Source: Pigmentibacter sp. JX0631
GTDB lineage: Bacteria; Bdellovibrionota_B; Oligoflexia; Silvanigrellales; Silvanigrellaceae
NCBI RefSeq assembly: GCF_029873255.1
Contig: NZ_CP123622.1
Coordinates: forward strand, 2,517,001 to 2,581,000
Length of the DNA stretch: 64,000 bases
Direction of reading: 5' to 3'
In this document: piece after piece, positions 42,570 to 50,387 of the stretch
How the letters are laid out: each line of letters opens with the position of its first letter
How positions within the stretch are numbered: the first letter of the stretch is position 1
The notes under the pieces: model-generated
What the model was told of the DNA's origin: nothing
Databases searched by the model: none
Seen by the model: the letters and a program-made list of their open reading frames with translations, nothing else
Program-made: the position numbers and the translations under genes

Positions 42570-43733
42570 TTATTCAAAGGCTGATAAACCAGTAAGCTTT
42601 TCTCCTACAATCAGCAAATGAATGTCATTTGTGCCTTCATAAGTAGAAACAGACTCTAAATTACACATATGGCGCATGGAACGATATTCTCCACTAATAC
42701 CATTTGCACCTAAAATATCCCTTGCTGTTCTTGCACATTCAAGAGCTATTTGCACATTATTTTGTTTTCCCATGCTAATTTGTGCCGGATGAAGAGTTTT
42801 TGTATGCTTTAAATGAGCTAGTTGCATGGCAAGCAAGTTTCCTTTGGCAATTTCTGTTGCCATAATAGCTAATTTCCGTTGAATTAATTGATACCCAGCT
42901 AAAGGTTTTTTAAACATAATTCTATCTTTTGTATATTGAATGACTTCTTGCAAACAATCTTCAGCGGCTCCTAGTACTCCAAATACAATGCCAAAGCGGG
43001 CTTGATTTAAACACATCAAAGCATTTTTTAAGCCAACAGTTTTTTCTAAGATATTTCTTTGTGGAATGCGACATTGATCAAAAAATAAAGAACCTGTAAT
43101 TGAAGCTCTTAAACTTAATTTATGTTTTATTTCAGGGGTAGAAAATCCTTTTGTTTCTTTTTCTACTAGAAAACCACGAATTCCATCATCTGTTTGAGCC
43201 CAAACAACAGCGATGTCAGCAATCGGGGCGTTTGTTATCCAGGTTTTTGAACCATTGATTATCCAATCCTCGCCATCTTTTTTAGCATAAGTTTTCATTC
43301 CAGCTGGGTTTGATCCAAAATCTGGTTCAGTTAGTCCAAAACAACCTATGCGTTCTCCTTTGGCCATCCTGGGCAGAAATGTATTTTTTTGTTCTTCACT
43401 TCCAAAAGCATGAATGGCATACATAGCTAAACTACTTTGAACACTCGCAAAGCTTCGTAAGCCACTATCTCCTCTTTCTAATTCCTTCATTATCAAGCCA
43501 TAAGAAACTTCATCTAATCCTGCACATCCGTAGCCTGATAAATTACATCCTAGAAGGCCTAATTTTCCTAGTTCTGCTATCAATTCTTTAGGAAAGTGGC
43601 CCTGTTCAAAATTATTAGTTACATTTGGAAGAAATTTGTCCTGAACAAATTTTCTTACTGTTTCCTTAATTAATTTTTGTGATTCATCAATATTAGCAAA
43701 AGCATTGAGAAAATCACTAGCATTTAACTCCAT
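42570..43733 (-). CDS. gcdH: Glutaryl-CoA dehydrogenase (acyl-CoA dehydrogenase)
   Basis: A 387-residue flavoprotein. The acyl-CoA dehydrogenase signatures GCFGLTEPDFGSNPAGM and SKTWITNAP, and the C-terminal TYEGTNDIH with catalytic Glu366, identify it; the sequence around the end (IVGEKLTGLSAF) and DSGLRSFASVQSSLAM match the glutaryl-CoA branch rather than short-chain enzymes. It oxidises and decarboxylates glutaryl-CoA to crotonyl-CoA in lysine and tryptophan breakdown, which then enters beta-oxidation (compare fadI/fadJ at 32-36 kb). AAAGGA before the ATG. Ten bases after coaD. Confidence 0.85.
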   Translation of the reverse strand: MELNASDFLNAFANIDESQKLIKETVRKFVQDKFLPNVTNNFEQGHFPKELIAELGKLGLLGCNLSGYGCAGLDEVSYGLIMKELERGDSGLRSFASVQSSLAMYAIHAFGSEEQKNTFLPRMAKGERIGCFGLTEPDFGSNPAGMKTYAKKDGEDWIINGSKTWITNAPIADIAVVWAQTDDGIRGFLVEKETKGFSTPEIKHKLSLRASITGSLFFDQCRIPQRNILEKTVGLKNALMCLNQARFGIVFGVLGAAEDCLQEVIQYTKDRIMFKKPLAGYQLIQRKLAIMATEIAKGNLLAMQLAHLKHTKTLHPAQISMGKQNNVQIALECARTARDILGANGISGEYRSMRHMCNLESVSTYEGTNDIHLLIVGEKLTGLSAFE

Positions 43734-43743
43734 ACTATTTCCT

Positions 43744-44688
43744 TTATTTATTTCTCAGGTTTTCATATGCTTCGTTCACTTCATCTTCATTAAAAAGTTT
43801 TATTGTTGTTTTACCTAAATTTTTTGCAAGAGAGAGTAGATAAGTAACACCACTTTCAACGCCTTCTGGAAAGATAGCATCTTGTTCAATGCAATGTGCT
43901 AATATTGCCCAAAGGGAATTGATTTCATTTCTAGGATAAGTTTTTTGATTTCTAATTTCATCTCTTAGACGAGAGCCATGATGTTTTAAAAACTGATCAA
44001 CATATTTCGATGTTTTTACCATAACGGAACGAGAGATACGAAGTATCCTGTAACTTAAGGCAGTAAATAGAAGTTGAAGACTTTCATTTAAATCGGTTTC
44101 AGTTAAATTGGAAGAGTCGATATCAAATCTATGAATGGAACATGTTTCTATGAGATCAAAAATTTGGCCTATTACTCTAACCCAATTTAGCATCAACGAT
44201 TGAGCTATAAACTTAGCCCCCACAGAACGGACATGGGGTTTGCCAACAACGGTCTTAACATACGTTGAAGAGCAGTGCAGTAAATGATTGGGGCATAAAA
44301 TAGCCCAGGTTTGTAGTTTGGGATTAATGGCTTGGTTGGAGAAATACAAATTAAATTCAGCTTCAAAGTCAGAAGTTGATCTTAAACCTCTTACTAAATG
44401 TGTAATATTGTTTTCTTTTGCATAGTCAGCAATAAGACCTTCTTGCGAAGTTACAATTACTTTTTCCCCAACACGAAAAGGCGGATCTAAAGCCCACCAA
44501 TCTAGAAAGGGGTCTATGGAATGAGCTATAACTCGGGCACGAACCTCTGGTTTCAGCAAACTTTGTTTTGCGGGGTTGACAGCTGAGACAACATGAACAG
44601 TTTCAAAAACTTCTAATGCTGTTTCTAAAACAAATTGATGTCCTTGTGTCCAAGGATCAAAAGAACCTGCATATACTGATGACTGCAT
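43744..44688 (-). CDS. coaD: Phosphopantetheine adenylyltransferase with a long C-terminal extension
   Basis: The first 160 residues are a normal CoaD: YAGSFDPWTQGH (the T/HxGH nucleotide-binding motif, Thr14/His17), HLVRGLRSTSDFEAEF with Arg100, and SSTYVK (140-145). CoaD joins phosphopantetheine and ATP to give dephospho-CoA in coenzyme A synthesis. Most CoaD proteins end near 160 residues; this one continues to 314 with a helical domain of no recognised family (segments YRILRISRSVMVKTSKYVDQFLK and TYLLSLAKNLGKTTIKLF). It heads an operon with gcdH, tatD and hrpB. AAGGAA precedes the ATG. The frame is continuous, so the extension is not a readthrough artefact. Confidence 0.8.
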   Translation of the reverse strand: MQSSVYAGSFDPWTQGHQFVLETALEVFETVHVVSAVNPAKQSLLKPEVRARVIAHSIDPFLDWWALDPPFRVGEKVIVTSQEGLIADYAKENNITHLVRGLRSTSDFEAEFNLYFSNQAINPKLQTWAILCPNHLLHCSSTYVKTVVGKPHVRSVGAKFIAQSLMLNWVRVIGQIFDLIETCSIHRFDIDSSNLTETDLNESLQLLFTALSYRILRISRSVMVKTSKYVDQFLKHHGSRLRDEIRNQKTYPRNEINSLWAILAHCIEQDAIFPEGVESGVTYLLSLAKNLGKTTIKLFNEDEVNEAYENLRNK

Positions 44689-44837
44689 AACTATTCCTTA
44701 ATTTAATTAAAACGATCATTTGCTTACTTTCATATGCCAAAGATGTGGCGAGTTAATCAGCTACAGAAATTTAGCTTAGGGCTATAATGAGGGCAAGGAG
44801 CCTACATAAAATAATAAAATAAAGTTATGAGGAAAAT

Positions 44838-45326
44838 ATGAAAAATATTCTCTTTTTAGAAAATAGTCTCGCATTACAAAAAGCATTAAAATTAATTTTA
44901 GCAAACGAAAAAATTTACAATATTAATGTAGTTAGTAATCCAAAAAATTTTGATTTAATAGTAAGTAAAGAAAAATTTGATTTATTAATTGTCAATTCAA
45001 AGTTTTACAATTTATTAGAGAAAAAAAAGATAGAAAATCAGACAGTATTACTAATTTATGAAAATAAACAAGAAATTGAACATATCACAAAAAAAAATAA
45101 ATATTTTTTCCTGCAAAAACCATTTGCGAGTAGTGAATGGAAGAAAGTAATAGATGATATTTTAGATATCCATGAAATTAAAGAAACAGAAGCTATTCAT
45201 ATAGATATAAAATCTACAGAAATTGAAAATTATATGAAAGAAATTATTGACAAATGGGTGAAAGAACAAGCACCTAAATACGCAAAAGACGTTATTAGAG
45301 AAGAACTTTTGAAATTAATTAGTTAA
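44838..45326 (+). CDS. Degenerate receiver-domain protein with a helical C-terminus
   Basis: A 162-residue protein. Residues 1 to about 112 have the shape of a response-regulator receiver: KNILFLENS (where acidic pocket Asp/Glu are reduced to one Glu), FDLLIVNSKFY where the phospho-acceptor Asp would be but Asn occurs, and FLQKPF with the conserved Lys. So phosphorylation looks unlikely (pseudo-receiver). Residues 128-162 form a charged amphipathic helix, EIIDKWVKEQAPKYAKDVI, like C-terminal peptides of polar-organiser or motility scaffold proteins (PopZ/myxobacterial type); that is a resemblance only. AGGAAAAT precedes the ATG. The stop overlaps the converging gene by four bases. Confidence 0.6.
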   Translation: MKNILFLENSLALQKALKLILANEKIYNINVVSNPKNFDLIVSKEKFDLLIVNSKFYNLLEKKKIENQTVLLIYENKQEIEHITKKNKYFFLQKPFASSEWKKVIDDILDIHEIKETEAIHIDIKSTEIENYMKEIIDKWVKEQAPKYAKDVIREELLKLIS

Positions 45327-46099
45327 GAAACTTTATAGTATGAAGTTAAGTTTCCTAATTTCTTTTCTTTTTCTTTTAGAGAAAGTGGTATTTTCTCTAT
45401 ACTAAATGCAACCCAAAGTTTTAAATGAATAGTTGACTCTGTTTTCGTATATTCAACACCTATTATTTTTTCAAATTTTTTATCTAAATTATTTATGTTA
45501 ACACTATTTGGTAAAATAACTTCTATTGATATAATATCATCCCAAACTATAGTTAAACTTGGATAAACTTTGGATTCTGAAGATATATACAATGCTTCAT
45601 CAAGGAAATTAAAGATAGCTGTTGTTGTATGGGTTTCATTTTGCAACCAGGTATAGAGATGTACGGAATCTTTGGGAACTCTGACTACTTTTATAGGATG
45701 TATTTTTTCAAATTTTAAACGATACTTTAAAAATATTTTTCTTAAAATTGGCGCCATAATTTTTTCAGTTGTAGATTGAGATTTAGAAAATTCAAACCAA
45801 GAAAAACCAGCAAAAGAAGAAAATTTTTTATCTTTTTTAATCATTCTAATAGAAAACATATTTATTTCCCAGATAACATGGGGCTCATCAAAAGTCAGAG
45901 AATAAAAGCTTGCAAATTGACCAAACCATTCAAGTTTGGAAAAATCGTAGTCATTGTTATCTTTATTCAGTTTTCCTAAATATTTAAAATGAAACCGTGA
46001 TTCTTTAAAATGTACAATTAAAATATAGACCAAGCCAATGAGAGCGGCTATAAACAGTAACACATCTCTAATTAATACGTCTTGATCCAATGACTGCAT
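45323..46099 (-). CDS. Single-pass membrane protein of unknown function
   Basis: About 258 residues with one N-terminal membrane helix (about 13-33) and a hydrophilic remainder rich in Lys, Phe and Ile; no family recognised. The frame stays open for 40 more codons upstream, but those run through the pgm terminator, so the ATG at 46099 is the probable start. It has no good ribosome-binding site and begins four bases after the terminator T-run, so transcripts may come from readthrough or a promoter inside the hairpin region. Its stop overlaps that of the pseudo-receiver gene at TTAA. Confidence 0.5.
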   Translation of the reverse strand: MQSLDQDVLIRDVLLFIAALIGLVYILIVHFKESRFHFKYLGKLNKDNNDYDFSKLEWFGQFASFYSLTFDEPHVIWEINMFSIRMIKKDKKFSSFAGFSWFEFSKSQSTTEKIMAPILRKIFLKYRLKFEKIHPIKVVRVPKDSVHLYTWLQNETHTTTAIFNFLDEALYISSESKVYPSLTIVWDDIISIEVILPNSVNINNLDKKFEKIIGVEYTKTESTIHLKLWVAFSIEKIPLSLKEKEKKLGNLTSYYKVS

Positions 46100-46102
46100 T
46101 TT

Positions 46103-46149
46103 AAAAAAGCCCCCGTATTCTTTGTGTTCGGATAAAATAGGGGGTTTTT
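46103..46149 (-). terminator. Rho-independent terminator after the phosphohexomutase operon
   Basis: On the reverse strand CCCCC (46140-46144) and GGGGG (46110-46114) pair across a 25-base loop and are flanked by AAAAA and by C followed by TTTTTT, extending the stem. It lies 24 bases after the end of the mutase gene. It is by far the most GC-rich hairpin in this region. Confidence 0.75.
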
Positions 46150-46172
46150 GAACAAATTTTTCTAGTTTTTTA

Positions 46173-47987
46173 TTAAAAAAGATTGATAAAACGATGAACT
46201 TCTTTCGATAAAATATCAATTTTATTTAAAGTTTTTTGATATGCTACCTTAGTATCAGTTTCTTTAGTACAAACGGATAGATAAAATTTGAGTTTTGGCT
46301 CAGTCCCACTAGGACGCATAGATATTTTACTTCCATCAGCAAGTAAAAATTGCAAAACATTAGATTTAGCAATTTGGTATTTGTTTTGTACTTCTGGAGT
46401 TAAGTAATCAATAATATTAACTACTTTTTCGCCACACCATTCCTGAATAGGCTTTTCTCGCATTGTTTGCATCATTTGGGCAATTTTACGAGAACCTTCT
46501 TCTCCGTATAAATCAACATTGATTAGATGTTCTTGCCAAGCACCATATTTTGCAAAAATTTCAAATAGATACTCACATGGAGATTTGTTTTGTGCAGTAA
46601 GGAAGGCAAGCATTTCAGCGGCTTGGCACATTGCACCAATGGCATCTTTATCCCTTACATTGTTGTTGGGCATATACCCAAAACTTTCTTCTGTACCAAA
46701 CAGATATTCAAACCCATTTTTTTCTTTTTCCCATTTTTGTACTAAGCCAGCTATCCACTTAAACCCTGTAAGAGTATTGAAACATTCAACTCCATAAGTA
46801 GAACAAATATTTGCAACTAAATCTGAAGTAACAATAGTTTTTACTATTTTATGTTGAGGTTTTAAAGTTCCACTATTTTTTCTAGTCTTTAATATAAAAT
46901 CTATAAGTAAACTAGCTGTTTGGTTTCCATTTAAAATTATAAAGTCATCTTTAGCTTGAGATTTCAGTAAACCTTTTGCCATAATTGGATCATAAACAGC
47001 TATACCAAGTCTATCTGAATCGGGATCTGTTGCAAATACATATTGTGATTTTCTTGCAGTTGCATAAGAAATTGCAAGGGATAATGCATCAGCTTCTTCA
47101 GGATTAGGTTTTTTTACAGTTGGAAAATTACCATTTGGCTCTGCTTGCTCAGGAACAACAAAGACATTTTTAAAACCAAAATTATTTAACGCACGTAATG
47201 TTGGAATTTTACCAGTACCATGTAAAGGAGTATAAACAATTTCAAAATCTTTGTTAGAATTATTTTTTAATATACTTAAATTATTTAAATCATCAAAATA
47301 ATTATTTAATATTTCATCACTAATATAATGGATTAAACCTTGATCAACACCTTGATTAAAAGAAATGCATTTCGCTTCAGAATAATTTTTTAATGCAAAA
47401 ACGTGGGAAAGAATTTCTTCATCTTGAGGTGGAATAATTTGTGAACCATAATCCCAATAAACTTTAATTCCATTATATTGCGGAGGATTGTGGCTCGCTG
47501 TAATACAAAAACCACTGATACAATTCAATTTTCTTATTGCAAAAGATAAACAAGGAGTTGTTTGTAGAGTTGGAAATAAAAAAGCTTTAATGCCATTAGC
47601 AGCTAAAACACTAGCCGCTTCTTTTGCAAACTCATTGGAAAAATGTCTTGAATCATGGGCAATAGCAACTCCTCTTGAACATCCTTCAGAACCAAATTTT
47701 TTAATATAATTTGCAACACCTTGTACGGCTCGACGAATGACATATTTATTTAAACGATTTGCCCCCATCCCTATGACACCACGCATACCTCCGGTGCCAA
47801 ATTCAAGATCACGATAAAATCTGTCACGTAATTCTTCCGTCTTTTTATTCTTAATTAATGTAAGAATTTCTTGTTTATCTTCTTCAGTTATTGAGGAGTC
47901 TTTTAGCCAAGTAGAAATTTTATCAAAACAATCATTTAGCATTGAAAAATTTGATGATGATAATTCATTTAATGTTTCTTGCAACAT
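46173..47987 (-). CDS. Phosphoglucomutase/phosphomannomutase (alpha-D-phosphohexomutase)
   Basis: A 604-residue enzyme with the four-domain phosphohexomutase layout: RDLEFGTGGMRGVIGMG, the phosphoserine loop CITASHNPPQYNGIK (Ser165), the metal loop ATDPDSDRLGI and the substrate loop FGTEESFGY, and near the C-terminus RPSGTEPKLKFY, the phosphate-binding loop. It interconverts hexose 1- and 6-phosphates for glycogen, LPS and cell-wall sugars. AAGGA lies eight bases before the ATG. It follows a lipoprotein gene by 11 bases and ends at a strong terminator, so it closes this reverse cluster. Confidence 0.9.
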   Translation of the reverse strand: MLQETLNELSSSNFSMLNDCFDKISTWLKDSSITEEDKQEILTLIKNKKTEELRDRFYRDLEFGTGGMRGVIGMGANRLNKYVIRRAVQGVANYIKKFGSEGCSRGVAIAHDSRHFSNEFAKEAASVLAANGIKAFLFPTLQTTPCLSFAIRKLNCISGFCITASHNPPQYNGIKVYWDYGSQIIPPQDEEILSHVFALKNYSEAKCISFNQGVDQGLIHYISDEILNNYFDDLNNLSILKNNSNKDFEIVYTPLHGTGKIPTLRALNNFGFKNVFVVPEQAEPNGNFPTVKKPNPEEADALSLAISYATARKSQYVFATDPDSDRLGIAVYDPIMAKGLLKSQAKDDFIILNGNQTASLLIDFILKTRKNSGTLKPQHKIVKTIVTSDLVANICSTYGVECFNTLTGFKWIAGLVQKWEKEKNGFEYLFGTEESFGYMPNNNVRDKDAIGAMCQAAEMLAFLTAQNKSPCEYLFEIFAKYGAWQEHLINVDLYGEEGSRKIAQMMQTMREKPIQEWCGEKVVNIIDYLTPEVQNKYQIAKSNVLQFLLADGSKISMRPSGTEPKLKFYLSVCTKETDTKVAYQKTLNKIDILSKEVHRFINLF

Positions 47988-47998
47988 ATTTTGTTTCC

Positions 47999-48979
47999 TT
48001 AAGGTTTTGCTAATTCACGTTGTACTTGTTTTAAATTATTTTGCACTGCTGCCATATCAGAATATTCAGGATAATTTTTTATAATTCCTTTCAGAATTTG
48101 CTCGCTTTGTTGCAGTGTTTCTTTTCGAGCAGTCCCTGTTTGTTGAGTTGAGCGAACAAATAAAGCGCGAACTTTATAACGTAAATTCATAACAAGTGTA
48201 TTTATTGCATCAGAGCGAATTCTTTTTAAATTATCATTTCTTTGATTTGGAGGAATTGAATCAATTAAAGCAATTGCTTGTTCAGGAGAGTCATTATTTA
48301 GCATTTGTGAAGCAGAAGCTGCTATTTGATCTTGATTAAAATTACCACTTGTTTCGTTACTATTACTATTGTTTTGCGATAATCCTGGTTCGCTAGGATT
48401 AATTTGTAAAATTTGTGCATTTAAAGATGAAATATCTTGTTGTTGAGCTAAAATAAGATCCCTTGCAAGCCGCTTTTCTGCTAATGCATTTTGTTTATCA
48501 CCTAATGCAAAATAAAAATCAGATAACATATTGTGTAACCAAGGTTCATGAATAACAGGATAATGGAGAGCCAAACCTTGAAGAACGGTAACAGCCTTTT
48601 GAACTCTCAAAGGGTTGTCCATTCCTGCTCGGGCATCACAAGAATAAATTGCAGCTTGAGCAAGTGGAGGTAATGAATTTAAATTAATATTCTTAATTAA
48701 ATTTTCTAATTTTTTTACTTTATTTAAAACTTCTACACAGTTTTGAGATAAAAACTGTTCTTCAATGTCACTAATAACTTCTAGATATTCCTTAAACTCA
48801 ACGCTTTTTACAGAGTTATTTTTTCCAGTTTGATTTGGAATAACACTTGGGCTTGGATTTACTATAGGAGGATTAACGATGCTAACATTTTCTTTTTTCC
48901 CATTCATACTCGTACAACTTGCTAATAAAAAAACGAAATTTATGCCAACAACGCATTTTATGGTATGATATTTTTTCAA
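47999..48979 (-). CDS. Helical lipoprotein of unknown function
   Basis: A 326-residue protein with a lipoprotein signal peptide (lipobox LASC, Cys22) and a Pro/Asn-rich spacer. The rest is alpha-helical, with TPR-like stretches such as AIALIDSIPPNQRNDNLKRI and ILKGIIKNYPEYSDMA. No family recognised; a helical lipoprotein beside an outer-membrane barrel may form part of an envelope complex (inference). The start codon is TTG at 48979 with AAAGGA seven bases upstream. It lies between the barrel protein and the mutase. Confidence 0.7.
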   Translation of the reverse strand: MKKYHTIKCVVGINFVFLLASCTSMNGKKENVSIVNPPIVNPSPSVIPNQTGKNNSVKSVEFKEYLEVISDIEEQFLSQNCVEVLNKVKKLENLIKNINLNSLPPLAQAAIYSCDARAGMDNPLRVQKAVTVLQGLALHYPVIHEPWLHNMLSDFYFALGDKQNALAEKRLARDLILAQQQDISSLNAQILQINPSEPGLSQNNSNSNETSGNFNQDQIAASASQMLNNDSPEQAIALIDSIPPNQRNDNLKRIRSDAINTLVMNLRYKVRALFVRSTQQTGTARKETLQQSEQILKGIIKNYPEYSDMAAVQNNLKQVQRELAKP

Positions 48980-49047
48980 GTAATAGTCCTTTAAATTTTA
49001 TTTAAAAAGAAAGTTGAGCTAAAATAACTCAAGTTTTATGGGGCATG

Positions 49048-50301
49048 TTACCAGTGATAGGAGATACCTAGCAAGTGTCTTCTTTCAACAAATTTATTTG
49101 TTGTACCTGTTGTTGTTGGTAGAGTATCGGTAACTAAATACGAGGAATACTCAATAGAGAAGAAGGCGATGTCCATAGAAGCCCCCCATGTAGGTCCTCC
49201 TTCCATAAAGCCTCCGCGCAATGCAAAACCCTGTTGTAGCAGCACACTTCCAAAAAAGAGTTCAGCTCCTGCATGTAAAATTTGATTTAAATTCAAACCA
49301 TCAACACCATAATTATTTTCTGAAATTTGCAAAGGAATCGGATACGCATCAACTGAAAGTCTTAAATTTACTTTTGATTTTCCTATTTTACCTCTTGGAG
49401 TTAGAGATAATCCGGCTCTGAGTTCTGTGGGATCAATTTTTGAAGTATTTGGTGCTGAGGTGCTAGCTCCATCTCGAAGAGTCCCGCACATCGTTTCTGT
49501 TTGTTGAGTCATTGGATTTGTATAATTGTTTATACATCCAGTAGGAATATTTCTGATTGCGAAAGCAAAAGTAGGAAACCAATAGTCAGCAGCCGTTACG
49601 GAGAAACCAGCATCGGTTGCGAAAGCTGTAGTTTGATACCCCAAATTATTGCTTACATTTACGAGATCGTTGGTTGAATTATATTTTGTTGTATCTAAAT
49701 TTTGAGTTTGATAATCAACCCTATAATTTGGGCGCAGTGAAATTCCATATCTAAAAAATCCTCTTGCCGATGCTCCTGCTATACCAATTGCTCCTGTGGC
49801 TGTTGTGGTAGAAACAAAGTATGCTTTCGTCGGTGAACTAGGATCGATAAATGCCATTTTATTTTCGCTTCTCAATGGTACTCCAAGCAATATTGTAAGA
49901 GAATTTTTTGCACCCACAATCATTTCATTAAAACTTTGGAGCAAAAGGTAGGATTGATTCCCGGAATTTGCTTTTGCTGAACGATATAAATCGAAACCCC
50001 AATTTGTCGGATCATTGCTTAAATTTGATAACATTTGTGGATTTCCACCAACTTGCAGATCGGGAAGTTTTAATTCATGGAGAAATCTTTTTGCTAAGGG
50101 ATTTCTTGTTTCACTAATTCCAGATGGATTAGCAAAAATTGCTGTTTCATCATTTGAATTAGCAGTAAATGAAGATCCCATTCCTGCTGATCGTGAACCA
50201 TTCCAATCGGTTGGAATGGACTCAGCATATATTTGTGAAATAAATATTCCTAGAAAGTATAAGAAAGAGAGTAATTTTATTATATAGCTGCTGCTAAACA
50301 T
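49048..50301 (-). CDS. FadL/PorV-like outer-membrane beta-barrel protein
   Basis: A 417-residue protein with a signal peptide ending near IYA. The mature start NGSRSAGMGSSFTANSNDETAIFANPSGI is the hallmark N-terminus of FadL and PorV-type barrels (GMGxAF...NPAG). Alternating hydrophobic strands follow and the chain ends HLLGISYHW, with a final aromatic residue usual for outer-membrane proteins. FadL-like barrels pass hydrophobic compounds; PorV-like ones handle secreted proteins. It is unclear which applies. The ATG at 50301 is preferred to an earlier TTG because its leader is normal. Confidence 0.7.
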   Translation of the reverse strand: MFSSSYIIKLLSFLYFLGIFISQIYAESIPTDWNGSRSAGMGSSFTANSNDETAIFANPSGISETRNPLAKRFLHELKLPDLQVGGNPQMLSNLSNDPTNWGFDLYRSAKANSGNQSYLLLQSFNEMIVGAKNSLTILLGVPLRSENKMAFIDPSSPTKAYFVSTTTATGAIGIAGASARGFFRYGISLRPNYRVDYQTQNLDTTKYNSTNDLVNVSNNLGYQTTAFATDAGFSVTAADYWFPTFAFAIRNIPTGCINNYTNPMTQQTETMCGTLRDGASTSAPNTSKIDPTELRAGLSLTPRGKIGKSKVNLRLSVDAYPIPLQISENNYGVDGLNLNQILHAGAELFFGSVLLQQGFALRGGFMEGGPTWGASMDIAFFSIEYSSYLVTDTLPTTTGTTNKFVERRHLLGISYHW

Positions 50302-50387
50302 AAAAAAAACCAACCTTTTAAAAAGTAATAATATTACTTCTCGGTAGTTTATTTTAGTAATAATGGGTATTAGTTGCCTATGATAGA

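Noticed and set aside
45323-46219. Membrane protein start at 46219
   Set aside because: The additional 40 codons run through the mutase terminator and into the mutase gene, so they are unlikely to be translated.
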